Shown one piece after another: positions 35,638 through 44,627 of a stretch of 64,000 nucleotides of DNA. Under the pieces are notes generated by a model that saw only the letters and a list, made by a program, of their open reading frames with translations, made no database searches and was not told the DNA's origin. Location: assembly GCF_000143765.1 (NCBI RefSeq), contig NZ_GL379771.1:620001-684000 (forward strand), in the 5' to 3' direction. The translations under genes and the position numbers were made by a program. Source of the DNA: Sphingobacterium spiritivorum ATCC 33861. GTDB lineage: Bacteria > Bacteroidota > Bacteroidia > Sphingobacteriales > Sphingobacteriaceae. Numbering within the stretch: the stretch's first letter is position 1; every line of letters starts with the position of its first letter.

Positions 35638-36792
35638 TCAGGCTATACGTGTTGTGCCATCTGCAGTTTCTACAATATACGGTGTAAGCGATACGCCGAA
35701 CTGCTGTTGATAAGATTCACTGATTTCTTTTATAAATTGATCTGAAAAGTCTTTTTTCACTAAATTGATAGTACACCCTCCGAAACCACCCCCCATCATT
35801 CGTGCCCCTAATACATCAGGATATGCATAAGTAGCATCGACAAGAAAGTCCAGTTCTTCGCAACTCACCTGATAGGCTTTACTAAGCCCTTTATGTGAAG
35901 CATAGATATGCTGTCCCAAAGATACCAGATCCCCTTTTTCCATAGCCTGACAGGCTGCCACAACCCGAAGATTTTCTTCTACAACGTATCTGCATTTGAT
36001 ATATACATCCTCATCTCTCTTCTTCACCACTTCATCCAACATCTCTATCGTAACATCCCGAAGGCTTTTTACCTCAGGATAGTTTTCACGAATCCAGGAA
36101 ACACCAAGTTCACATTTTTCACGACGCTTGTTGTACTGAGAGTCTCCCAGTGAATGTTTGACATTCGTATTCAATAACAATATCATGTATTCACCGAGCT
36201 CCAGTGGAAAATATTCATATGCTAAAGACCGGCAATCCAGTCTGAATACCTGATCTTTCTCACTGAGGACAGAAGCGAACTGATCCATGATTCCACATTT
36301 GACACCGACATAGGTATGTTCAGCAAGTTGCCCTATTCTGGCTATATCTATCCGCGAAAGATTAAGCGAAAACAATTCATTTAAAGCAAAAGCTGTGGCA
36401 CATTCTACTGCTGCAGAGGAAGAAAGACCCGCTCCGGCAGGTACATCTCCGTCAATAAATAGATTGAAACCTCCGACATGTAATCCCCGCTTCTGAATTT
36501 GATCCACCACGCCTAAAATGTAATTTGGCCATCCCTTTTCAGCAGGCTGCAGATCTGCTGAAGACACCTGAAACATCTCCCTGAAGTCTGCGGCGTAAAG
36601 GCAAATGTTATTATCCTGTCTTGGTGCGACGGCTACATACACAGCCTTATTGATTGCCGCAGGGAGCACAAAACCATCATTATAATCGGTATGCTCTCCA
36701 ATAATATTGATGCGCCCAGGAGATTTAACAATAATTGAACTGTGTTGCTGAAAATGATTGTAAAAATTATCTTGGAGATTCTGGATATTCAT
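35638..36792 (-). CDS. galK: Galactokinase
   Basis: This 384-residue GHMP kinase has the N-terminal galactokinase signature GRINIIGEHTDYNDGFVLP (residues 26-44), the GHMP ATP-binding loop PAGAGLSSSAAVECATAFAL near 115, and the C-terminal MMGGGFGGCTINLV. It phosphorylates galactose at C1 in the cytosol. It is the second gene of a galT-galK operon, starting one base after the galT stop. A clear terminator follows. The epimerase galE lies elsewhere, at 24505. Confidence 0.97.
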   Translation of the reverse strand: MNIQNLQDNFYNHFQQHSSIIVKSPGRINIIGEHTDYNDGFVLPAAINKAVYVAVAPRQDNNICLYAADFREMFQVSSADLQPAEKGWPNYILGVVDQIQKRGLHVGGFNLFIDGDVPAGAGLSSSAAVECATAFALNELFSLNLSRIDIARIGQLAEHTYVGVKCGIMDQFASVLSEKDQVFRLDCRSLAYEYFPLELGEYMILLLNTNVKHSLGDSQYNKRREKCELGVSWIRENYPEVKSLRDVTIEMLDEVVKKRDEDVYIKCRYVVEENLRVVAACQAMEKGDLVSLGQHIYASHKGLSKAYQVSCEELDFLVDATYAYPDVLGARMMGGGFGGCTINLVKKDFSDQFIKEISESYQQQFGVSLTPYIVETADGTTRIA

Positions 36793-36793
36793 C

Positions 36794-37852
36794 TTAATTA
36801 CTTTGTTGTTTATAATGGATGTCGGATAATTCTCTCAACTTTTCTGCTGCATATTCAGGAGTAATATCACGCTGCGGATTAGCGAGCAGCTCATATCCTA
36901 CCATAAACTTTTTGACTGTTGCAGAACGCAGTAAAGGAGGATAGAAATGCATATGCCAATGCCACTCAGGATAGTCTCCGCTATTGACCGGAGCCTGATG
37001 CATTCCTGCGGAATAAGGAAATGATGTTTTGAACAGGTTATCATACCGGATCGTGAGCTCTTGCAGCGTTGTAGCCAGATCCAGCTTTTCTTCTTCTGTA
37101 AATTCAGCTATAGACTGTATATGTCTTTTACTGATAATCATGGTTTCATAAGGCCAGCTTGCCCAGTATGGCACCAACGCTACGAAATGTTGATTGTTGA
37201 TGAGAATGCGCTCTTTTTTACGAAGTTCCAGTTGCAGATAGTTTCCAAGCAGCGATACACCGTTTTTTTCAAAATATAAGCGTTGCTGTTCAGTTTCTTT
37301 CCGGATTTCTACGGGAAGGCTCCCCTGCGCCCAGATCTGACCGTGCGGATGTGGATTGCTACAACCCATAATAGATCCCTTGTTTTCGAATATCTGGATA
37401 TACCGGATCCACTCCTCTTGCGATAAAGTATCAAATTCGCTTTGCCATACATCTACCACAGCCTTAATCGATGAAATATCCATTTCCGGCAATGTAAGAT
37501 CATGCCGAGGAGTAAAACTGATCACCTTACAGATACCTCTTTCTGCTTCAGCGACTAATAATCCTTCTTCATTTTCAGTCCCAGATGCAACATCAGGCAA
37601 TAATGCTGAAAAATCATTAACAAAAACAAAGCTTTCTTTATAAGGTGGATTTATCGCTCCATCTGCACGTACATTACCCGCACACAGATAACATTTCGGA
37701 TCATAAGCAGGCCTGTTGTCAGCCGGCAAATCTTCAATCTGCCCCTGCCAGGGACGTTTGCTGCGGTGAGGAGAAATCAAGACTTTCTCTCCGGTAAGCA
37801 TATTAATTCTGCTGTGCGGAATATCTGAAAAGGATAGGTTTAGGTTACTCAT
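36794..37852 (-). CDS. galT: UDP-glucose--hexose-1-phosphate uridylyltransferase
   Basis: This 352-residue protein shows the GalT class I features: CYLCAGN with zinc-binding cysteines (residues near 55), SFVFVNDFSALL, and the active site SNPHPHGQIWAQ, in which the middle HPH histidine carries the uridylyl intermediate. A later WHWHMHFYPPLLRS holds more histidines. It moves UMP between glucose-1-P and galactose-1-P. The gene is first in the galT-galK operon. No typical -7 element is visible in the 142 bases upstream. Confidence 0.97.
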   Translation of the reverse strand: MSNLNLSFSDIPHSRINMLTGEKVLISPHRSKRPWQGQIEDLPADNRPAYDPKCYLCAGNVRADGAINPPYKESFVFVNDFSALLPDVASGTENEEGLLVAEAERGICKVISFTPRHDLTLPEMDISSIKAVVDVWQSEFDTLSQEEWIRYIQIFENKGSIMGCSNPHPHGQIWAQGSLPVEIRKETEQQRLYFEKNGVSLLGNYLQLELRKKERILINNQHFVALVPYWASWPYETMIISKRHIQSIAEFTEEEKLDLATTLQELTIRYDNLFKTSFPYSAGMHQAPVNSGDYPEWHWHMHFYPPLLRSATVKKFMVGYELLANPQRDITPEYAAEKLRELSDIHYKQQSN

Positions 37853-37994
37853 TTACTTACAATTGCTTAATAATCTGACCAGTACACCTCGATTTAAAGT
37901 CAAATTTGTTGAGCAGGTAAGTTACTATAAATTGCTGAAAAAATAATAATCCTTTATTAAATAATTTCCGGAATAAGCCTTTTCAGAAGCCAAT

Positions 37995-39272
37995 CTAAAC
38001 CACAGGTTTAGTTCCTTTGACCAATTCAAAAATGGTAATTTCCGGAAGTATACCCACACGTCCGGGGTAACCCAGAAAACCATAACCCACGTTGACATAG
38101 AGTTGCTTATTTTGTTTTTCTCTGTACAGTCCCGCCCATTCTTTATAAATATATTTGACCGGACTCCATTGAAAGTTTTCGGTACGTACGCCAAATTGCA
38201 TACCATGGGTATGACCAGCAAACATAACATCTACATCTGTATCCAACACTTCGGCGCGCCAGTGAGAAGGGTCATGAGAAAGCAGCAACTTAACAGGTTG
38301 TTCTTCAGTACCCATAAGTGCTTTCTTCAGATCCCCCTTTTTAGGAAATCTGCCTGTTCCCCAGTTTTGGACACCTACTATCGCAATCTCTTCATTACCC
38401 ACCTTTAAAGTTCTGTTTTCATCCATCAGAAGATCCCAACCCATTACTTTATGCGTATCGATCACATCCTGGAGATTTTTTCTTTTAGCAGGCGAATCTT
38501 CCTTTCCGTAATAATAATCTCCGTAATCGTGGTTACCTAAGGTTGAAAACACACCCAGATCAGCCTTGACACGGGTGAAGATATCCTGATAATCCCGCAT
38601 TTCAGAAGCCACATTATTAACCAGATCACCTGTAAAAAAGATGGCATCAGGTTTCTCTCCCAATAACATATCTATACCGCCGGTTACCGCTTTTTTATTA
38701 TAAAAACTTCCGGAATGCACATCCGAAATCTGTGCGATACGCATACCATGAAAGGAGGCCGGCAAATTTGGTAAATACAGCTTTTTTCTGCGGATTCGAT
38801 AATCATACGCTCCGGAGACTATTCCCCAGCCTAGAGGCAGGATAGGCAATGAAGCAATAACAATCCCGGATTTCATTAAAAATTCTGATCTCGAAATCCC
38901 TTTCTTAGGTTCTTCCGGCAAAGGTTTTTCTATTTCTTTGATCCGATCTTCCAGCTGTTCTTTTTTGCGGATGGGTCTCAGTAATCTCGAGATCCATACG
39001 CCTCCTCTCCGGATGTCATCAATCAAAATGACCAGAAAAAAGAAGAATTTACAGGTAGCTGTCAGAAAAAACGCGACCAGTATAACTGAACGGTAGGTAA
39101 GCGGAATATTATACTTCATACCAATAAATACGCCTGTTAATAACAAGATGGAATAAATCCACCAGGCATAACCAAACCATTTCTTATGTACCAGTTTAAT
39201 TTTTGTAGCACGTAGTGCGAAAAAAATATAAAAATCTAATATAAAAAGTATGACGGCATTAATAATCAACAT
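37995..39272 (-). CDS. Membrane-anchored metallophosphoesterase
   Basis: This 425-residue protein starts with three or four membrane helices (residues 1-90) and a further helix near 150 (SGIVIASLPILPLGWGIV), followed by a calcineurin-type domain. The metal ligands are RIAQISDVHSG, FFTGDLVNN, STLGNHDYGDY, LLSHDP and MFAGHTHGMQFG. Members of this family (YkuE/YaeI-like) act on phospholipid headgroups or UDP-diacylglucosamine; the substrate is not decidable here. It starts 12 bases after hemH stops on the same strand, so hemH and this gene probably form one transcript. Confidence 0.85.
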   Translation of the reverse strand: MLIINAVILFILDFYIFFALRATKIKLVHKKWFGYAWWIYSILLLTGVFIGMKYNIPLTYRSVILVAFFLTATCKFFFFLVILIDDIRRGGVWISRLLRPIRKKEQLEDRIKEIEKPLPEEPKKGISRSEFLMKSGIVIASLPILPLGWGIVSGAYDYRIRRKKLYLPNLPASFHGMRIAQISDVHSGSFYNKKAVTGGIDMLLGEKPDAIFFTGDLVNNVASEMRDYQDIFTRVKADLGVFSTLGNHDYGDYYYGKEDSPAKRKNLQDVIDTHKVMGWDLLMDENRTLKVGNEEIAIVGVQNWGTGRFPKKGDLKKALMGTEEQPVKLLLSHDPSHWRAEVLDTDVDVMFAGHTHGMQFGVRTENFQWSPVKYIYKEWAGLYREKQNKQLYVNVGYGFLGYPGRVGILPEITIFELVKGTKPVV

Positions 39273-39283
39273 CTTCTATTGCT

Positions 39284-40318
39284 TTAATTTTTGTTATTGA
39301 TTGCCAAATTTTTCAACGCTTCTATCCATTTAGGGTCATCATTCAGACTTTCGACCAAATGAACTTCTTGTCCTCCGGCGGCCTTAAATTCGTGTGCATA
39401 TTCCACCTGAATCTCATCCAGTGTCTCAATACAATCGGCTACAAAAGCCGGACTGAATACAAGCAGCTTTTTTACACCTTCTTTCGCCAGACGCTGCAAG
39501 GCATCTGAAGTATAGGGTTGTATCCAAGGTGTTTTACCGAGACGCGACTGGAAACAAATAGTATAACTTCCCTCCTGTAACCCAAGTTTATGTATGATGG
39601 CTCTGGAAGTTGCATAACATTGTGAAAGATAACAATACGGATTCACCTCTGCTTTACATGAGTCACAACCTGTATCCGGACAGTTTAAGGTACCGGAAGG
39701 ATCTACTTTTCCCAACTGACGTACAGGAAGTCCGTGATAACTGAACAGGAAATGATCATACTGAGACAAATCCAATGCTTTAGCATGGTCTGCAAACACA
39801 TCTATCATTAACGGATGATCACAATAGTTACTAACGAAACTTACTTCAGGAAAGTATTGCCACTTGCGCATTAATTCCATGACCTTATCAATAACAGATC
39901 CGGTAGTCGCAGAAGCATATTGAGGAAATAACGGAATGACCCGGATAGACTCTAAAAACATGCCTTCCATCTTTTTGAGTGCCTGCTCTATAGACGGATT
40001 CTGATAACGCATGGCCAACTCGACATGGTACTCTTCTCCCAACTGCTCCTGTAGCATTTCCGCCTGCAGTACACTGTAATACATTAACGGAGATCCGGTC
40101 TCTTTATCCCAGATTGTCTTATATACCTTTGCGGATTTGGGTGCACGGGTAGGTGCAATGATTCCTTTCACCAGTAACATACGGTTGAAATAAGGAATAT
40201 CAATTACGCGACCATCCATCAGAAATTCGGTCAGATACTTACGAACATCCGGAGTACTGGGAGAATCAGGAGTTCCAAGTTGAACCAGAAGAATGCCTTT
40301 GGTTGCTTTTTTAGTCAT
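39284..40318 (-). CDS. hemH: Ferrochelatase
   Basis: This is 344 residues from the ATG at 40318 (MTKKATKGILLVQLGTPDSP); a TTG at 40327 lies inside the promoter motif and is discounted. Ferrochelatase marks are LVQLGTPDSP, the core FSYHGLPVRQL with the metal-binding histidine, CFQSRLGKTPWIQPYT and the glutamate of SPAFVADCIETLDEI. It inserts iron into protoporphyrin IX at the membrane. Cysteines near 205-225 (CPDTGCDSC) suggest an Fe-S-like or structural motif, seen in some bacterial ferrochelatases. It is divergent from nothing near: ispH lies upstream on the same strand. Confidence 0.95.
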   Translation of the reverse strand: MTKKATKGILLVQLGTPDSPSTPDVRKYLTEFLMDGRVIDIPYFNRMLLVKGIIAPTRAPKSAKVYKTIWDKETGSPLMYYSVLQAEMLQEQLGEEYHVELAMRYQNPSIEQALKKMEGMFLESIRVIPLFPQYASATTGSVIDKVMELMRKWQYFPEVSFVSNYCDHPLMIDVFADHAKALDLSQYDHFLFSYHGLPVRQLGKVDPSGTLNCPDTGCDSCKAEVNPYCYLSQCYATSRAIIHKLGLQEGSYTICFQSRLGKTPWIQPYTSDALQRLAKEGVKKLLVFSPAFVADCIETLDEIQVEYAHEFKAAGGQEVHLVESLNDDPKWIEALKNLAINNKN

Positions 40319-40324
40319 AGCCAA

Positions 40325-40332
40325 CAAAAATA
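40325..40332 (-). promoter_or_regulatory. -7 promoter element of hemH, next to the start codon
   Basis: On the minus strand TATTTTTG fits TAnnTTTG and ends only seven bases before the hemH ATG. This predicts a transcript with almost no leader. Confidence 0.4.
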
Positions 40333-40392
40333 AGGATAAATAAAGGTTGAGTTGCCTTTATTGGGAGAATATGAAACTTTCATGACGGGACA

Positions 40393-41241
40393 CTACAGTG
40401 CTTCTATCGCTTTCTGTACATCTTTCATTAACCACATAGGTGTAGAAGTCGCACCACAGATACCGATACTGTCATTTTCAGCAAAGACGCTGCTATCTAT
40501 CTCATCTGTACCGGAGATAAAATAGCTGTTGGGATTTGCCTTTTGACAAACATCAAACAACACTTTTCCGTTAGATGATTTTTTTCCGGAGACAAACACG
40601 ATCTTATCGTACTGACGTGCAAAGTCACCCAGATCTTCGTATCTGTTTGACACCTGACGACAGATTGTATCATTAGCCTTGACATCATATCCGCGTTTGA
40701 TCAGTTCTTCTTTAATCTCGTAAAACTTATCAACGGATTTGGTTGTCTGACTATATAGCGTAAAACTGGATGGTAACTCCACATTGTCCAGTTCGGTGAT
40801 ATCCTGAAAAACCAACGCTTCATCATTTGTCTGTCCCTGAAGACCAATAACCTCTGCATGGCCATGTTTACCAAAAATCAAAATCTTCTCCTCATCATCA
40901 TGAGAGGTTTTGATTCTGTTCTGCAATTTAAGCACCACTGGGCAGGAGGCATCAATCAGTGTAATATTATTTTTGAGTGCAATTTTGTAGGTTTCCGGAG
41001 CTTCGCCATGCGCACGTATCAACACTTTTTCATGTTGAAGAGCAGGCAGATCTTCATGATTAATAATACGTAAACCTTTTGCTTTCAGTCTTGCGACCTC
41101 TTCATCATTATGTACAATATCCCCAAGACAATATAAATAACCATCCTCTTCCAGAATCTCTTCGGCCATATCTATAGCATACACTACACCGAAACAGAAT
41201 CCGGAATCTTTATCTATTGTTACAGTCAGATTTTTACTCAT
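40393..41241 (-). CDS. ispH: 4-hydroxy-3-methylbut-2-enyl diphosphate reductase
   Basis: This 282-residue protein has the three cluster-binding cysteines in DSGFCFGV (about C17), DASCPVV (about C100) and NDTICRQVSNRY (about C190), plus the active-site motif IRAHGE and the late GATSTPMWL. IspH makes IPP and DMAPP in the last step of the MEP isoprenoid pathway using a [4Fe-4S] cluster. It is a single copy with its own promoter element nearly touching the ATG, upstream of hemH on the same strand. Confidence 0.96.
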   Translation of the reverse strand: MSKNLTVTIDKDSGFCFGVVYAIDMAEEILEEDGYLYCLGDIVHNDEEVARLKAKGLRIINHEDLPALQHEKVLIRAHGEAPETYKIALKNNITLIDASCPVVLKLQNRIKTSHDDEEKILIFGKHGHAEVIGLQGQTNDEALVFQDITELDNVELPSSFTLYSQTTKSVDKFYEIKEELIKRGYDVKANDTICRQVSNRYEDLGDFARQYDKIVFVSGKKSSNGKVLFDVCQKANPNSYFISGTDEIDSSVFAENDSIGICGATSTPMWLMKDVQKAIEAL

Positions 41242-41245
41242 AATA

Positions 41246-41253
41246 CAAAACTA
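41246..41253 (-). promoter_or_regulatory. -7 promoter element of ispH, next to the start codon
   Basis: On the minus strand TAGTTTTG fits TAnnTTTG and ends five bases before the ispH ATG. A leaderless or nearly leaderless message is predicted. Confidence 0.4.
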
Positions 41254-41396
41254 AGCATTACATATCATATCTGATAGGCCGGAGATGATAATTTACATTC
41301 GGAAAACTTTGTACAGTACTTATGGCCTGTTCATTACCTGACATTTTCATTTTATATTTTCGATCTTACATTTCACCTTTTAGTTGCTAAATTTCA

Positions 41397-41404
41397 TACC
41401 TTTG
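41397..41404 (+). promoter_or_regulatory. -7 promoter element of ndk
   Basis: TACCTTTG matches TAnnTTTG exactly, 20 bases before the ndk ATG, within an AT-rich leader. Confidence 0.5.
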
Positions 41405-41423
41405 CAAAAATTTTAATATTGTA

Positions 41424-41843
41424 ATGGCAACTAACAGAACTTTTACGATGATCAAACCAGATGCAGTAGCAAATGGTCACATCGGCGCGATCTTAAACGA
41501 CATCATTTCAGGCGGTTTCAAAATCGTAGCATTGAAATACATTCAATTGACTAATGAATCTGCAGGAAATTTTTATGCAGTACACAAAGAACGTCCTTTC
41601 TATGGTGATTTGGTCAGCTTTATGACTTCAGGACCAATCGTTGCAGCTATCCTGGAAAAGGACAATGCAGTTGAAGATTTCCGTACACTTATCGGTGCGA
41701 CTAACCCGGCTCAGGCTGCGGAAGGAACAATCCGTAATAAATACGCAAAATCTATTGATGCAAATGCAATCCACGGATCTGATTCTGATGAAAATGCTGA
41801 AATCGAAGGAAACTTCTTCTTTTCTCAATTCGAAAGATTCTAG
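41424..41843 (+). CDS. ndk: Nucleoside diphosphate kinase
   Basis: This 139-residue protein is of normal family length. It starts [17 protein letters not shown], with the phospho-histidine in [16 protein letters not shown] and the ATP-site [11 protein letters not shown] and IRNKYAK. It moves the gamma phosphate among nucleoside di- and triphosphates through the histidine intermediate. It is a single gene with a good -7 promoter element and a strong terminator, consistent with high expression. Confidence 0.98.
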   Translation: MATNRTFTMIKPDAVANGHIGAILNDIISGGFKIVALKYIQLTNESAGNFYAVHKERPFYGDLVSFMTSGPIVAAILEKDNAVEDFRTLIGATNPAQAAEGTIRNKYAKSIDANAIHGSDSDENAEIEGNFFFSQFERF

Positions 41844-41864
41844 TCTACAGACTGAAAAGAAAAT

Positions 41865-41900
41865 AAAAAAATCCTTCCCGGAATCGGGAAGGATTTTTTT
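41865..41900. terminator. Bidirectional terminator after ndk
   Basis: Sixteen-base perfect arms (41865-41880, 41885-41900) with a four-base loop GAAT. The core TCCTTCCCG/CGGGAAGGA is flanked by A-run and T-run, so it can stop transcripts from both ndk and the convergent phosphoesterase gene. Confidence 0.9.
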
Positions 41901-41920
41901 ATTGGAAATACGTGACTAAT

Positions 41921-43489
41921 CTATTTAGAAGCCTCTACTTTTATTTCCTTTACTCCCGTATGTGTTCTTCCGAACATATCCACAGCCTGAATTTCAATTT
42001 TGTGATTTCCGGCCTTTAGCTTTGGTAATTTCATTTTCCAGAGATGTGTGGAAGAGATCCCATCAGAAGGTCTCCTTCCATCCAACAACTCTTTTGCCAG
42101 ATCATAGCTGCTCACCGAATACACATAAGCCGGATCTGCCTCTTCAGCATACTCCATTGCCTTCCATACTCCGTCATCAATTCGGTACTGCACATTATCT
42201 CCTTTACGACCAATAAAAAAATTGGCATAAATCGGGTAGCGCCCGGAGTATTTCTGTGCAATAACTTCAGGTCCGTAGATAGCGATCTGATATTGCGGAT
42301 CCTTCCCTGCTACTTTATAGTCAAATGTATATTGATTGCCTTTGATATTCAATACAGCATATCCCTTTGGTGTTCCGTCACGCATAGTAGATACAGGTAC
42401 TCCAAGTTCGTTTTTAATTCCGGAATACCAATCTCCGGATGTTGTTCCCACATTATATTCATGATGAGGCTTAGACTGCTTCCATCCGTCTTTCTCACCG
42501 TAGAAATTTTGAGTCTGGAAATGGGTATGCGCAGACAAAGAAAGTGTATGCGGAAACTCTGCTAACAGATCAAATAATCGTTGACGATCTGCGACACGAA
42601 ATACATCATCATGCTCCAGTAGCAACGGAATATGAAATGCCAGTACGATAAGTCTGTCTTTTGGCACTAACTTAAGATCATTTTCTACAAAATCCAGCTG
42701 CTCTTTCCGGAATCCACCCAGATAGCCTTTCCCTTTTGCAGGATGCGGATACAGAATATCATCCAGTACTATAAAATGAGCATTTCCATAATTGAAGGAA
42801 TAATTATTAGGACCAAAAGTCGCTTCGAATGATTCATCAGAAAGAGAGTCTGCAGTAGCGTCATAATTCATATCATGATTACCCATGACCTGAAACCAGG
42901 GCAAGCCCATTTTGGCAATTGTTGTCTGATATGCCGGATGCAAACTCAGATCATCACCGACAAGATCTCCCAGACTGATACCAAATTTTGCAATTTGCTT
43001 ATCACCGATCTGATCGATCACACCTTTTTTGAAAAACTCCAGCTCATCCAGCGTATAAGCTTGCGGGTCCCCAAAAACAAAAGCAGAGAAATTGACGTCT
43101 TCTTTTGCCGGAATTAAAGCGAAATCTACCGGTTTTGATAATTTTCCTGTAGCAGCCACACCTGCATATTTACTGGCCGGGCTTCCTTCCGGTTTGTGTA
43201 TATAATAGAACTGAGGATGATTATTAGCATTGACAGGGATGCTGTAATCTGTTGGTTTGATAACAAAAATAATATTATCCTTACCCAACGGAAGTTCATA
43301 TTTACCTTTAGCATCGGTCTTCACTACCTGTACACCATTGCTGACAGACACATTGGCTATGCCGGCCTCTTTCTGCTCACGCACACCATTTTTATTGGCA
43401 TCAGCAAATACAGTTCCTCTCACCACATCCTGCGCATGCAAGGTTGAGAGTATGGATAAAAAAGTTAAAAATGTCGAAATTTTCTTCAT
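41921..43489 (-). CDS. Exported calcineurin-type phosphoesterase with N- and C-terminal accessory domains
   Basis: This is 522 residues from the ATG at 43489, where a signal peptide starts (MKKISTFLTFLSILSTLHAQ). A small beta domain of the SdrD/Cna-B type follows (VRGTVFADANKNGVREQKEAGIANVSVSNG, ends near 110). The phosphoesterase domain has FVFGDPQ, SLGDLVGDD, VMGNHDMNYD, VLAFHIPLL and SLSAHTHFQTQ. A C-terminal beta domain (about 390-522) ends in a VDMFGRTHTGVKEIKV stretch. This is the MetallophosN-Metallophos-MetallophosC layout of exported Bacteroidota enzymes. The substrate may be a phosphorylated glycan or nucleotide and is not known. Confidence 0.88.
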   Translation of the reverse strand: MKKISTFLTFLSILSTLHAQDVVRGTVFADANKNGVREQKEAGIANVSVSNGVQVVKTDAKGKYELPLGKDNIIFVIKPTDYSIPVNANNHPQFYYIHKPEGSPASKYAGVAATGKLSKPVDFALIPAKEDVNFSAFVFGDPQAYTLDELEFFKKGVIDQIGDKQIAKFGISLGDLVGDDLSLHPAYQTTIAKMGLPWFQVMGNHDMNYDATADSLSDESFEATFGPNNYSFNYGNAHFIVLDDILYPHPAKGKGYLGGFRKEQLDFVENDLKLVPKDRLIVLAFHIPLLLEHDDVFRVADRQRLFDLLAEFPHTLSLSAHTHFQTQNFYGEKDGWKQSKPHHEYNVGTTSGDWYSGIKNELGVPVSTMRDGTPKGYAVLNIKGNQYTFDYKVAGKDPQYQIAIYGPEVIAQKYSGRYPIYANFFIGRKGDNVQYRIDDGVWKAMEYAEEADPAYVYSVSSYDLAKELLDGRRPSDGISSTHLWKMKLPKLKAGNHKIEIQAVDMFGRTHTGVKEIKVEASK

Positions 43490-43510
43490 AACAGCTATTT
43501 TGCGTTTCCG

Positions 43511-43518
43511 CAAAAATA
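43511..43518 (-). promoter_or_regulatory. -7 promoter element of the exported phosphoesterase gene
   Basis: On the minus strand TATTTTTG fits TAnnTTTG, 22 bases before the ATG at 43489. It supports that start over the upstream in-frame codon at 43513, which would lie inside the promoter. Confidence 0.45.
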
Positions 43519-43591
43519 CATTTGCTGCATAAACCCAAAATCAGCACATTGTTAAGAAAATGTGAAGAACGATACTATAGAAAAAGTCTTT

Positions 43592-44020
43592 TTAAAAAGT
43601 TCTCTTTGAGAGATACTCATCTTCCTTCTCAGTCATACGCTTCTTATCTTCCGCTTTCTTATCATGATAACCACATAAGTGCAATACGCCGTGTATCACC
43701 ACACGATGTAATTCGTCCCGCTCAGCCACTTTAAATTTTTCTGCATTATCCTGAATCCTTTCGATACTGATAAAAATATCTCCGGCAATCGTATCTTCTT
43801 CCTCTGAACTATCAAAAGTGACAATATCTGTAAAGGTATCATGATTCAGGTATTGTTTATTGATCTCTAGCAGATAGGCATCTGAAGAAAATATAAAATT
43901 TAATTCTCCCACACGTTTAAAGCCTTCAGACTTGATTGTATCAGCTATCCACTGGCGTATCTTCTGTTTTTCCTTAGGTTTGAAATCAGTATCCTCTGCA
44001 AAGAAATTAATATTCTTCAT
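43592..44020 (-). CDS. ybeY: Endoribonuclease YbeY
   Basis: This is a 142-residue protein with the YbeY/UPF0054 pattern: NFIFSSDAYLLEINKQYLNHDTFTDIVTFD, then GDIFISIERI and the metal motif HRVVIHGVLHLCGYHDKK. YbeY acts in 16S rRNA 3'-end maturation and ribosome quality control. The canonical motif is HGxLHLxGYDH with three histidines as metal ligands. Here it ends GYHD, so the third ligand is Asp, or the His one position earlier; Bacteroidota members often differ here. It lies 18 bases after ruvX on the same strand, and the two probably form an operon. Confidence 0.93.
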   Translation of the reverse strand: MKNINFFAEDTDFKPKEKQKIRQWIADTIKSEGFKRVGELNFIFSSDAYLLEINKQYLNHDTFTDIVTFDSSEEEDTIAGDIFISIERIQDNAEKFKVAERDELHRVVIHGVLHLCGYHDKKAEDKKRMTEKEDEYLSKRTF

Positions 44021-44038
44021 GTTGTATTATTTTAAATC

Positions 44039-44455
44039 TTATAAAAAACTTCTGCTATCCATGTACGACTGTAGTATTATTGTCGCGGATATCGTATCTA
44101 CCAGTCCTTTTTGTTGACGTTTTCCCTTTTTCATACCGCTCTGAGCAATCACGGCAGAAGCCATTTTTGAGGTAAAGCGTTCATCCACTTCCGCAACCGG
44201 AATTGCGGGAAATTGCTTTTTCAGCAAACGGATAAAACCGATCACATGGGAGGCTGACTCCGAGTCTGAGCCATCCATTTGTCTGGGTTTGCCTACTACA
44301 AATGTTTCCACCTGTTCTGTTTGCAGGTAATTCTTCAGGAAATCAACAATTTCATCAGGATGCACAGTTGTGAGTGCATTTGCCACAATCTGCAAAGGAT
44401 CCGTCACTGCAATTCCTATTCTTTTGGTCCCGTAATCAAATGCCATTAACCGCAT
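44039..44455 (-). CDS. ruvX: Putative pre-16S rRNA nuclease / Holliday junction resolvase-like RuvX (YqgF)
   Basis: This is a 138-residue RNase H-fold protein: MRLMAFDYGTKRIGIAVTDPL with the first catalytic Asp, FVVGKPRQMDGSDSESA, and PVAEVDERFTSKMA with the second acidic pair, ending with VDTISATIILQSYMDS. YqgF trims the 5' end of pre-16S rRNA in E. coli; the Holliday-junction role is debated. It is followed by ybeY, another 16S rRNA maturation factor, which supports the rRNA role. A -7 promoter element lies just upstream. Confidence 0.94.
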   Translation of the reverse strand: MRLMAFDYGTKRIGIAVTDPLQIVANALTTVHPDEIVDFLKNYLQTEQVETFVVGKPRQMDGSDSESASHVIGFIRLLKKQFPAIPVAEVDERFTSKMASAVIAQSGMKKGKRQQKGLVDTISATIILQSYMDSRSFL

Positions 44456-44470
44456 ATCTGTTCGTTTTTA

Positions 44471-44478
44471 CAAAAGTA
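44471..44478 (-). promoter_or_regulatory. -7 promoter element of ruvX-ybeY
   Basis: On the minus strand TACTTTTG matches TAnnTTTG, 16 bases before the ruvX ATG. Confidence 0.5.
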
Positions 44479-44526
44479 CTATTCCAAAATGACAAAAAGA
44501 TTAATAGCTATACAAGAGAAAATCTA

Positions 44527-44534
44527 TAATTTTG
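44527..44534 (+). promoter_or_regulatory. -7 promoter element of the exported deformylase-like gene
   Basis: TAATTTTG matches TAnnTTTG. It overlaps the first possible in-frame start (TTG at 44532), so translation must begin further downstream. Confidence 0.45.
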
Positions 44535-44627
44535 CTAGACTATATTAAAAAAATCCAAATGAAATATCCGTATAGCATAACAAATGAAGACAGGATATTC
44601 CATTTAGCTATTAAAAACAAATTGTAT

